Part shown: piece after piece, positions 1 to 7,612 of the stretch
Numbering within the stretch: position 1 is the stretch's first letter
Layout of the letters: each line of letters begins with the position of its first letter
Source: Streptomyces sp. NBC_00569
Lineage (GTDB): Bacteria; Actinomycetota; Actinomycetes; Streptomycetales; Streptomycetaceae
DNA: 64,000 nt
Reading direction: 5' to 3'
Assembly: GCF_036345255.1 (NCBI RefSeq)
Contig: NZ_CP107783.1
Span: 6,060,001 to 6,124,000, forward strand
Translations under genes and position numbers: made by a program
Notes under the pieces: generated by a model
The model's database searches: none
Seen by the model: the letters and a program-made list of their open reading frames with translations, nothing else
Told to the model about the DNA's origin: nothing

Positions 1-1
1 C

Positions 2-1093
2 CTGCTCGCCGCGCTGACCCGGCCCGACGGCGCCGTGCTCGCCGCCGCCTACCCCCTCGTCCTCGCCCTCTTCGCGCGCCGCCGCGACCTGGCCCGGTCC
101 GTCCACGCGCTGGCCCTGCACGCCGGTGTCGTCGCCGTGCCCTACGGCGCGTTCCTGCTGTGGCGGCACGCCGTCTTCGGACTGTGGGTGCCGAACACCG
201 CGGTCGCCAAGGCGCAGCAGACCCCCGAACTCGCCCAACTCGCCCAGAGCGGCGACCTGTTGACGTACGCGGGCTGGGCCTTCGCGCTGGTCGGCGCGCT
301 GTGCGCCGGTGCCGTGCTCGCCCGGCCCGGCACGGCGCGCCGGGCCATGGCGGCGCTGCTCGTGCCGCTGCTCCTGTCGCTGCTCGCGTACGGGGTGCTC
401 GGCCGGGACTGGATGGCCCTGTACCGGTTCGCGACCCCGGTGTGGGTTCTCGCGGCGGCCGTCGCCGCGCTGTCGGCCGTGGTGCTGTGGGAGGCGGAAC
501 GTGCCCGTGGCCGGGCCGTCCTCGTCGTGGCGCTGACCGGCGCGCTCGTCCTCGCGCACACCGGACGGGCCGGACGCGAAGCCTCGTTCAAGGCCCACCC
601 GACGCTCTCCATGTGTTTCGTCGCCGAACGCTACGGCCGGATGTTCAACACGTATGCCGAGCGCCTCGGCCTGCGGCACGCCACCGTCGCCCTGCCCGAC
701 CTCGGCGGCACGCTGCTCACCACGCGGCTGCGGGTGCTGGACCTGGCGGGCCTGACCGACCGCCGCATCGCGGACGCGTACGCCTCCGGTGACATGCGTG
801 CCCTGCGCGACCACGTCCTGCGCGCCGAGCGCCCCGAACTCCTGCACGTCCACGGGGCCTGGGTGAACAAGCCCGGCCTGACCGCCGCCCGCCTGGCGGA
901 CGCCGGCTACGTCCCGCTGTACCGGCAGCAGAACGGCGGTGACTTCGTCCGGGCCGACGCCGTCCACGATCCGGCCCGCATCGCGGCCGTACGCGCCTGG
1001 GCCGCACCCCGCCTCGACCACCTGATCGCGCAGCAGGACCACACCGGCAGCTGCGGCGCCACGCTCACCCCGGGTCGGGGAGCCGCCCTGTGA
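2..1093 (+). CDS. Polytopic membrane glycosyltransferase (GT-C-like), 5' truncated by the window edge
   Basis: The reading frame is already open at the first bases, so the N-terminus lies outside the window; about 363 residues are visible. The first two thirds are hydrophobic with several membrane segments. A WRHAVFGLWVPNTAVAK stretch resembles the PNT..AK loop of GT-C enzymes of the arabinofuranosyl/mannosyltransferase type that use lipid-linked sugars. The hydrophilic C-terminus contains LPDLGG...RVLDLAGLTD, which I recall as typical of the extracytoplasmic end of these proteins. The stop overlaps the GTG start of the next gene by 4 bp, so the two are translationally coupled. The substrate cannot be told. 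The call rests on remembered motif patterns, not on a search. Confidence 0.55.
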   Translation: MLAALTRPDGAVLAAAYPLVLALFARRRDLARSVHALALHAGVVAVPYGAFLLWRHAVFGLWVPNTAVAKAQQTPELAQLAQSGDLLTYAGWAFALVGALCAGAVLARPGTARRAMAALLVPLLLSLLAYGVLGRDWMALYRFATPVWVLAAAVAALSAVVLWEAERARGRAVLVVALTGALVLAHTGRAGREASFKAHPTLSMCFVAERYGRMFNTYAERLGLRHATVALPDLGGTLLTTRLRVLDLAGLTDRRIADAYASGDMRALRDHVLRAERPELLHVHGAWVNKPGLTAARLADAGYVPLYRQQNGGDFVRADAVHDPARIAAVRAWAAPRLDHLIAQQDHTGSCGATLTPGRGAAL

Positions 1094-2229
1094 CAGCCAC
1101 CCTCCTCCCCGCGCCCACCCGCTCCCGCGGCGCGCAGGCGCGGGCGCCGCGGCTCGACTCGCTCACCGGGATGCGCTTCGTGGCGGCGCTCGCCGTCTTC
1201 GTGCACCACACCACCGGGCTCGCCCCGGGCAGCGGCCTGGCTCAGGCGCCGGTCCTGTTCCCGTACTCGACCATGGGCGTCAACGGGGTCGGGTTCTTCT
1301 TCGTGCTGTCCGGGTTCCTGCTGGCCTGGGGGCACCGCCCCGGCACGCGTCGCGGCCTCTTCTACTGGCGTCGCGCCGGCCGCATCTGGCCCGCGCATCT
1401 CGCCGCCACGATCCCGTGCGTCTGGGTGTTCTACCTCTGGGGCGGCGTGCCCACGGACGCGTTCAGCTTCGTCACGTCGCTGCTGCTCGTGCAGACCTGG
1501 TTCCCCGGCGTCGTGCCGATGTTCCCGGGCAACGGCGTGGCCTGGACGCTCAGCGTCGAGGTGTTCTTCTACCTCCTGTTCCCCTGGGTGATCGGTCCGG
1601 CCCTGCGCCTGCGCACCCGCACCCTCGTGCTCCTCGCGGCGTCCGGTCTGGCCGTCATGTGGGCCGTCAACTGGTGGGCCGCCGCGCACCTTTCGCCCTT
1701 CGCACGCGAATGGGTCATGCGCCACCCGGTGACCCGCCTGCCCGAGTTCGCGGCCGGCCTCGTCTGCGCGATCGCCCTGCGCCGCGGCCACCGGATCGCC
1801 CTGCGCCCGGCCGTACTGCTCGCCGCCTTCGCCGCGTACACGGCCGTGTACTGCCACCGGGCGGACTGGCTCCCGCCGGGCACAGTGGGTCAACTGGAAT
1901 GGACGGTCAGACCGTTCGTCGCCGTGTTCTCGGCGCTCTTCATCGTCGCGTACGCCCAGCGCGAGCTGTCCGGGCGCCGCGGAGCGCTCTGTTCGCGCCC
2001 CATGGTGCTGCTCGGCGCGTGGTCGTACGCGTTCTATCTGCTGCACCAGACGCTGAACCGGTACGTGCACGACACCTGGGGCCCGATGCGGCCCGACAAC
2101 TCCGCCCTGTTCGCACTGTGCGGGCTCGCCGTCGCCGTGGTCGCGCTGTCCTGGGCGCTGTTCACGTACGTCGAGGAACCGGCCAGAAAGTGGTGGTCCC
2201 GGCACACGCCGCGCCGTCTCGCACGGTGA
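1090..2229 (+). CDS. Acyltransferase-3 family membrane O-acyltransferase
   Basis: A 379-residue polytopic membrane protein. It opens with LDSLTGMRFVAALAVFVHHT, the usual first helix of acyltransferase-3 (OafA/NodX/OatA) proteins with the catalytic-type His near residue 39, followed by the GVGFFFVLSGFLLAW and FYWRRAGRIWPAHL signatures. It ends with AFYLLHQ and FTYVEEPARKWW, also family hallmarks. Such proteins transfer acetyl or other acyl groups onto cell-surface sugars. The GTG start is chosen because it overlaps the previous stop (GTGA) and begins just before the conserved block. Placement among glycosyltransferases suggests it decorates the same surface polymer; that is inference. Confidence 0.88.
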   Translation: MTATLLPAPTRSRGAQARAPRLDSLTGMRFVAALAVFVHHTTGLAPGSGLAQAPVLFPYSTMGVNGVGFFFVLSGFLLAWGHRPGTRRGLFYWRRAGRIWPAHLAATIPCVWVFYLWGGVPTDAFSFVTSLLLVQTWFPGVVPMFPGNGVAWTLSVEVFFYLLFPWVIGPALRLRTRTLVLLAASGLAVMWAVNWWAAAHLSPFAREWVMRHPVTRLPEFAAGLVCAIALRRGHRIALRPAVLLAAFAAYTAVYCHRADWLPPGTVGQLEWTVRPFVAVFSALFIVAYAQRELSGRRGALCSRPMVLLGAWSYAFYLLHQTLNRYVHDTWGPMRPDNSALFALCGLAVAVVALSWALFTYVEEPARKWWSRHTPRRLAR

Positions 2230-2295
2230 CCCCACGCGGACACGCGCGTTGAAAAGCCATCAAGTCACCCCAACCCTCTTGATGGAGGCCGCGTC

Positions 2296-3012
2296 ATGCA
2301 CCAGTCCGCGTACGAACAGATGGAGCTCTGTGTCCGGAGCTACCTGCCGCGCGGGCGGCGGCTGCGGGTGGTCGATCTCGGGGCGCGGGTGTCGGACGGG
2401 CAGGTGCGCACACACAAGTCGCTCCTGGAGGGGTACGACACCGAGTACGTGGGCGTCGACGTGCTGAAGGGGCGCAACGTCGACGCGGTGATGGCGAAGC
2501 CGTACCGCATCCCGGTCCGCTCGAACAGCGCCGACTTCCTCATCTCCGGCCAGGCCTTCGAGCACATCCCGTTCTTCTGGGCGTCGATGCTGGAGATCGC
2601 CCGCGTCCTCAAGCCGGAGGGTACGGCGTTCATCACGGCCCCCTCGCGCGGCCATGTGCACGACGTGCAGGACTGCTGGCGCTACTACCCGGACGGGATG
2701 CGCGCCCTGGCCGCGTACACACGTCTCGAACTGCGCGAGGCGTACACCGACTTCCCGCCGATGAAAGGCATCCGGCACGCCTACGGCAGCATCGACGCCA
2801 AGCACGCCTACTGGGGCGACACCGTCGGCGTCTTCCGTAAGCCGGCCAAGTACCCACGTCTCACCATGGCCTTCGTGCGCTCGACCACGCGCTGGTGGGC
2901 CAACCGTGTCGGTGGTGTCGACGGGGTGCCGCTGCCCGCGCCGCTCGCCGGACGGGAGCAGTGCGGCCGCCCGGCGGCGATTCCCAGGCCCGCGGGTGTA
3001 TCAAATGGTTAG
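2296..3012 (+). CDS. Class I SAM-dependent methyltransferase (type 11-like)
   Basis: 238 residues. LRVVDLGARVSDGQ near residue 25 is the SAM-binding motif I region. YVGVDVLKGRNVD corresponds to the acidic loop after strand 2, and a motif-IV-like stretch SADFLISGQAFEHIPFFWASMLEIARVLKPEGTAF matches the type-11 pattern including the catalytic-region EH. A clean GGAGG lies 7 nt before the ATG. It is probably a small-molecule or sugar methyltransferase acting in the surface-polymer cluster around it. The target is unknown. Confidence 0.8.
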   Translation: MHQSAYEQMELCVRSYLPRGRRLRVVDLGARVSDGQVRTHKSLLEGYDTEYVGVDVLKGRNVDAVMAKPYRIPVRSNSADFLISGQAFEHIPFFWASMLEIARVLKPEGTAFITAPSRGHVHDVQDCWRYYPDGMRALAAYTRLELREAYTDFPPMKGIRHAYGSIDAKHAYWGDTVGVFRKPAKYPRLTMAFVRSTTRWWANRVGGVDGVPLPAPLAGREQCGRPAAIPRPAGVSNG

Positions 3013-3072
3013 AAATCAGTGCTGGTTGACGAAAAGTGACATGCGGAATAACGCGGACGTAAGGTGCCGCGC

Positions 3073-3909
3073 ATGGCATGGCGAAGAGCAGTGAATGGCG
3101 TCATCAAGCAGCTCACCGGGTACCAGCTGACCCGTGTACCGGTGCCCGCTCCCCGGCAGGCCGCCCGCGCGCACGAGTCTGCGCCGCCGGCCGCGGCGCC
3201 CAGGCCGAAGCAGACGCCGAAACCCAAGGGCCTGGTCCTCCCCGAGGACTACGACGACGAGGCGAAGGACATCATCCGCGCGGTCAAGCCGTACACGATG
3301 ACGTCCCCGGAGCGGCTCAACGCCTTCATCCTCGCCACCCGCCACATCGTCAGGCACGACATCCCTGGCGACATCGTCGAGTGCGGTGTGTGGCGCGGCG
3401 GTTCGATGCAGGCGTGCGCCAAGGCCCTCCTCTCGCAGGGCGACACGGGACGCGACCTCTACCTCTTCGACACGTACGAGGGCATGACGCCGCCCACCGA
3501 GGAGGACCTCAGGCGCGACGGGAAGTCCGCCGAGGAACTGCTCGCCGTCCAGGGCAAGGACCGCCCGATCTGGGCCGTCGCCACCCTCGACGACGTCAAG
3601 TCCGGCTTCCGGGCCGTGCCGTACCCCGAGGACCGCCTCCACTTCGTGCGGGGCAAGGTCGAGGACACCGTCCCCGGGCAGGCGCCGGAACAGATCTCGA
3701 TCCTGCGCCTCGACACCGACTGGTACGCCTCCACCAAGCACGAACTCGACCATCTCTACGACCGGTTGGTGCCCGGCGGCGTCCTCCTCATCGACGACTA
3801 CGGCTACTGGCAGGGCTCCCGCCAGGCCGTCGACGAATTCCTGGAGAAGACCGGCGAGCGGCTGCTGCTCCTGCGCATGGACGAGGGGCGCATCGCAGTC
3901 AAGCCCTGA
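3073..3909 (+). CDS. TylF/MycF-family O-methyltransferase
   Basis: 278 residues from the chosen ATG; a GTG 9 bp earlier is possible, but an AAGG sits directly against it and is well spaced only for the ATG. The N-terminal 50 residues are Pro/Lys-rich, followed by the TylF (macrocin O-methyltransferase) core: DIVECGVWRGGSMQA (SAM site), LYLFDTYEGMTPP, LRLDTDWYASTKHEL and GGVLLIDDYGYWQGS, where the paired acidic residues (DTDWY and DDYG) match the metal-binding positions of MycF-type enzymes. In Streptomyces these enzymes methylate sugar hydroxyls of antibiotics or polysaccharides. Here no antibiotic cluster is visible, so a glycopolymer sugar is the likelier substrate. A strong hairpin terminator follows. 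Confidence 0.85.
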   Translation: MAWRRAVNGVIKQLTGYQLTRVPVPAPRQAARAHESAPPAAAPRPKQTPKPKGLVLPEDYDDEAKDIIRAVKPYTMTSPERLNAFILATRHIVRHDIPGDIVECGVWRGGSMQACAKALLSQGDTGRDLYLFDTYEGMTPPTEEDLRRDGKSAEELLAVQGKDRPIWAVATLDDVKSGFRAVPYPEDRLHFVRGKVEDTVPGQAPEQISILRLDTDWYASTKHELDHLYDRLVPGGVLLIDDYGYWQGSRQAVDEFLEKTGERLLLLRMDEGRIAVKP

Positions 3910-3933
3910 CCCGGCCCGCCACCCCGACCCGTC

Positions 3934-3976
3934 CGATCCCGCGCAGCGGCCGCCCGCCGGCCGCTGCGCGGGATCG
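3934..3976 (+). terminator. Strong hairpin terminator after the TylF-like gene
   Basis: A perfect 19-bp inverted repeat (arms 3934-3952 and 3958-3976) with a 5-base loop lies 24 bp after the methyltransferase stop. No U-run follows, as is common for Streptomyces terminators. Confidence 0.75.
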
Positions 3977-4102
3977 CGTGCGTGATCACCCGAATGGCTC
4001 AGGCGTGGTGACCCGGATCCGCACGGCCGGTTGTTACGAGTAGGTCCCTCGCGGGTCGAGCAGCCGTGCCCGTCAGTTCTCCGAAAGGAATGTGCGCAGC
4101 GC

Positions 4103-7100
4103 ATGACACCACGACTCACCGTCGTCGTCCCCATCTACAACGTCGAGGCGTACCTCGACGCCTGCCTGGAGTCGCTGGCCGCGCAGACCATGCCCGACCT
4201 CGAAGTCGTGATGGTCGACGACGGCTCCACCGACGGGAGTCCGGTGATCGCCCGCGCCATGGCCGGACGCGACCCGCGCTTCAGTTACGTGGCGCAGGAG
4301 AACGCGGGCCTCGGAGCGGCGCGCAACGCGGGTGCGGCGCGGGCCACGGGCGCGCATCTCGCCTTCGTGGACAGCGACGACGTGGTGCCGCTCGACGCGT
4401 ACGAGCGCATGCTCGACGCCCTGGAGGAGTCGGGCTCCGACTTCGCCACCGGCAATGTGCACCGGCTGCGCGTCGACGGGACGACCGAGCAGTCCGCCAT
4501 GTTCCGCAAGGTGATGGGCAAGGACCGCGCCGCCACCCACGTCACCCGGCACTGGGACCTGCTCGGGGACCGCATCGCCTGCAACAAGGTGTTCCGCAAG
4601 GATTTCTGGGACCGTCACGCGTTCGCGTTCCCCGTGGGCGTGCTCTTCGAGGACACCCCGGTCGTGGTGCCCGCGCACTTCCTCGCCCGCAGCGTCGACG
4701 TCCTGTCCGGGCCCGTCTATCTGTGGCGCGACCGCGACGGCTCCATCACCAACCGGCGGGCCAGGCCGCGCGCCGTCGCCGACCGCACCGCCGCCGTCCG
4801 CTCGGTCAGTGGTTTCCTCGGGGACAGGGTGCGCGAGACGGCCGGCACCCCGGAGGGAGCGGGCTGGGCGGAGGGCAAGCGGCGTTACGACGCGACGGTG
4901 CTCGCCGGGGACCTGTGGCTGTTCATGGAGGCGCTGCCGCTCGGCGACGCCGAATACCACGAGGCGTTCCTCGACCACGCCAACTCCTTCGCGGACACCG
5001 TCGACCCGGCCGTCCTCACCGGTCTTCCGCTGGCCCTGCGTGTCAAGTGGCAGCTCATCCGGGAGCGCCGCCTGACCGAGCTGCTCGCGTTCATGACGTA
5101 CGAGAAGAGCAACGGCACGACGTTCGTGGCGCGCGGGCCGCGCAGGAGCCGGGCGCAGTTCCCGCCCGTCACCGGGCCCCTGCCGCGTGGCGTGACCGCG
5201 CTGCGGCGGGCCGACCTGCCGCTGAAGTCGCACATCACCGAGGCGTCCTGGGACCAGGACGGACGGCTGCGGCTCAAGGGATTCGCCTATGTGCGGAACC
5301 TGCCGGCGGGCCGGGTCGGGGCGCGCGCCAAGTTCGCGTGGCTGCGGGCGGGCAAGCGGCGCGCGGTGCCCCTGAAGGTCCGTACCGTCCGCTCCCGCGA
5401 GGCCACCTACCGCTCCAAGCAGGGGCTGCACAGCTACGACCGGTCCGGGTTCGAGACGGTCATCGACCCGGCCCGGCTCGTCACCAAGCGGCCGAGCACC
5501 ACCTGGAACGTCGAGATGGCCGCCTTCGGAGGCGGCCTGCTGCGTACCGGGCCCGTGCGGATGGGCGGGCTCGCCGACCTGCCCGTGCGCTATCTGGACG
5601 ACTTCCTGCGCATCGCGCCCCGGCTCAGCGCGGGCCGGCTGCGGCTGCGGGCCGAGCGGGTGAAGGCCCGGCTGGTGCGGCACGAGGAGTCCGGCGGCGC
5701 CCTCAGGCTGGAGGGTGAACTCGCCCCCGGGACGCCCGCGGACCTCAAGGCGCTGCGCGTCGAGAACTGGCACACCAAGGAGGCGCACGACCTCCCTGTC
5801 GAGCGCTCGGGGCGCACCTTCGCCGCCGAGCTGCGCCTGGAGCTGATCGCGGGCGCCGGGACCGACGACTCCGGGGCGCCCCGCAAGACCGACCCGTGGG
5901 GGGTCGGCCTCGTGCGCGGGGAGGACGAGTGGTCGGCCCTCGCGGTCCGCCCCGACACCCCGGCGGGCCGCCACCCCCTCGGCGCCGGGCGCGAACTGCT
6001 CGTCCTCGCCAACGCCGCCGGGAACGTGGAGCTGCGCAACCAGACCGTACGGCCCCTCGTCGACACCCTGACCTGGGACGAGGACGGGCTGCTCGCCGTC
6101 GGGGGCAGCTTCCCCGACGAGTCCGACACCGCGTGGGAGCTGCTGCTCCAGCACAGCGGCCACGACGAGGTGGCCGTCCTCCCGGTCGAGGTGACCGACG
6201 GGCGGTTCGGCGCGACGCTGTGTCCGGACGCGGTCGCGGGCCCCGCCGGGGTCCTGCCGCTCGCCGAGGGCCGCTGGTACCTGTTCCTGCGTGAGCCGGG
6301 CGAGACGGACCCCGGCCGCTACCGCCAGGTCCATGTCGCGCCCGCCCGGCACGAGCGCCTGCCCCTGGTACGCGCCCTGGGCGGCCGGGACTTCACCGTC
6401 GGGCGCCGCCACTACGACCGCCTCGTCATCGAGTCGGGATCCGTCCTCGCCGTCACGGAGCGCGGCGGCGCCCAGCAGGGCGCGCTGCGCACCCGCTACG
6501 CGTCCCTGCGCGTCGAGCCCCGCACCGACACGGTCCTGTACTCCAGCTTCGACGGCCGCCAGTACTCGGACTCGCCGCGCGCCGTGCACGAGGAGCTCGT
6601 CGCCCGGGGCGAACCCCTGGAGCACCTGTGGGTCGTGCGCGACCAGCAGGTCACGGTGCCCGCGAGCGGCCGGCCCGTGGTCCTGTGGAGCACCGAGTGG
6701 TACGAGGCGCTGGCCCGCAGCCGCTACGTCGTCACCAACACGCAGCTGCCCGACTGGTTCGAGCGTGCCGAGGACCAGTACGTCGTACAGACCTGGCACG
6801 GCACCCCGCTCAAGCGCATCGGCCGCGACCTGGCGGACAGCCCGTCCGGCGACCGGCGTTACATCGCCACGCTGCCGGAGCGTGCCGCGCAGTGGAACCT
6901 GCTCGTCTCCCCGAACCGTTTCTCCACCCCTGTCCTGCGGGGCGCGTTCGGCTACCACGGCGAGGTCCTGGAGTCCGGCTACCCGCGCAACGACCTGCTG
7001 CACGCGGCGGACCGCGCCAAGGTCGCCGCCGAGGTCCGCGAACGCCTCGGCATCCCCGAGGACAGGCGCGTCGTCCTCTACGCCCCGACCTGGCGCGAGA

Positions 7101-7612
7101 ACCAGCCGCGCAGGGGCGGCCGTTACGGGCTCGACCTGCGCCTGGACCTGGCGGCGGCCCGGCGCGCGCTCGGCGAGGACCACGTCCTGCTCGTGCGCCG
7201 CCACTACCTGGTCGGCGGCACCGTCCCGGGCACCACGTCCGGCTTCGTGCGTGACGTCACCCGCCACCCGGACGTGGGCGAACTCCTCCTGATCAGCGAT
7301 GTGCTGGTGACCGACTACTCGTCGCTGATGTTCGACTTCGCGCAGACCGGCCGCCCGATGCTGTTCCACACCTACGACCTCGACCACTACCGGGACACCC
7401 TCAGGGGCTTCTACTTCGACTTCGTCGCGCAGGCGCCGGGGCCGCTGCTCGCCACCGGCGAGGAGGTCGTCGAGGCGCTGCGCGACCCGGTCGCCGCGAC
7501 CGCAGGGCACGAGGAGGCCTACCGCCGTTTCCGCGAGGTGTTCTGCGACCTGGACGACGGGCGCGCCGCCGCCCACGTCGCCGACGCCATGCTGCCGGGA
7601 GGCCGCCGATGA
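4103..7612 (+). CDS. GT2 glycosyltransferase fused to CDP-glycerol glycerophosphotransferase (TagF-like)
   Basis: 1169 residues. Residues 1-220 form an intact GT2 domain: VVVPIYNVEAYLDACLESL, VDDGSTDGS around residue 40, and FVDSDD (DxD) near 92. A 500-residue middle part of beta-rich look has no recognised domain. The last about 370 residues are TagF-like: DSPRAVHEEL, QTWHGTPLKRIGRDL near 895, SGYPRNDLL, VLYAPTWREN and VTDYSSLMFDF near 1068. Such enzymes polymerise or add polyol-phosphate units from CDP-polyols to wall polymers. The ATG at 4103 is preferred over an upstream in-frame start because homology begins there and GAAAGGA lies upstream (rather far, 13 nt). It overlaps the next gene by ATGA. 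Confidence 0.88.
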   Translation: MTPRLTVVVPIYNVEAYLDACLESLAAQTMPDLEVVMVDDGSTDGSPVIARAMAGRDPRFSYVAQENAGLGAARNAGAARATGAHLAFVDSDDVVPLDAYERMLDALEESGSDFATGNVHRLRVDGTTEQSAMFRKVMGKDRAATHVTRHWDLLGDRIACNKVFRKDFWDRHAFAFPVGVLFEDTPVVVPAHFLARSVDVLSGPVYLWRDRDGSITNRRARPRAVADRTAAVRSVSGFLGDRVRETAGTPEGAGWAEGKRRYDATVLAGDLWLFMEALPLGDAEYHEAFLDHANSFADTVDPAVLTGLPLALRVKWQLIRERRLTELLAFMTYEKSNGTTFVARGPRRSRAQFPPVTGPLPRGVTALRRADLPLKSHITEASWDQDGRLRLKGFAYVRNLPAGRVGARAKFAWLRAGKRRAVPLKVRTVRSREATYRSKQGLHSYDRSGFETVIDPARLVTKRPSTTWNVEMAAFGGGLLRTGPVRMGGLADLPVRYLDDFLRIAPRLSAGRLRLRAERVKARLVRHEESGGALRLEGELAPGTPADLKALRVENWHTKEAHDLPVERSGRTFAAELRLELIAGAGTDDSGAPRKTDPWGVGLVRGEDEWSALAVRPDTPAGRHPLGAGRELLVLANAAGNVELRNQTVRPLVDTLTWDEDGLLAVGGSFPDESDTAWELLLQHSGHDEVAVLPVEVTDGRFGATLCPDAVAGPAGVLPLAEGRWYLFLREPGETDPGRYRQVHVAPARHERLPLVRALGGRDFTVGRRHYDRLVIESGSVLAVTERGGAQQGALRTRYASLRVEPRTDTVLYSSFDGRQYSDSPRAVHEELVARGEPLEHLWVVRDQQVTVPASGRPVVLWSTEWYEALARSRYVVTNTQLPDWFERAEDQYVVQTWHGTPLKRIGRDLADSPSGDRRYIATLPERAAQWNLLVSPNRFSTPVLRGAFGYHGEVLESGYPRNDLLHAADRAKVAAEVRERLGIPEDRRVVLYAPTWRENQPRRGGRYGLDLRLDLAAARRALGEDHVLLVRRHYLVGGTVPGTTSGFVRDVTRHPDVGELLLISDVLVTDYSSLMFDFAQTGRPMLFHTYDLDHYRDTLRGFYFDFVAQAPGPLLATGEEVVEALRDPVAATAGHEEAYRRFREVFCDLDDGRAAAHVADAMLPGGRR

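Noticed and set aside
4073..7576. A 1167-codon minus-strand open frame
   Set aside because: Mirror shadow of the large TagF fusion gene; no start signal or recognisable domain.
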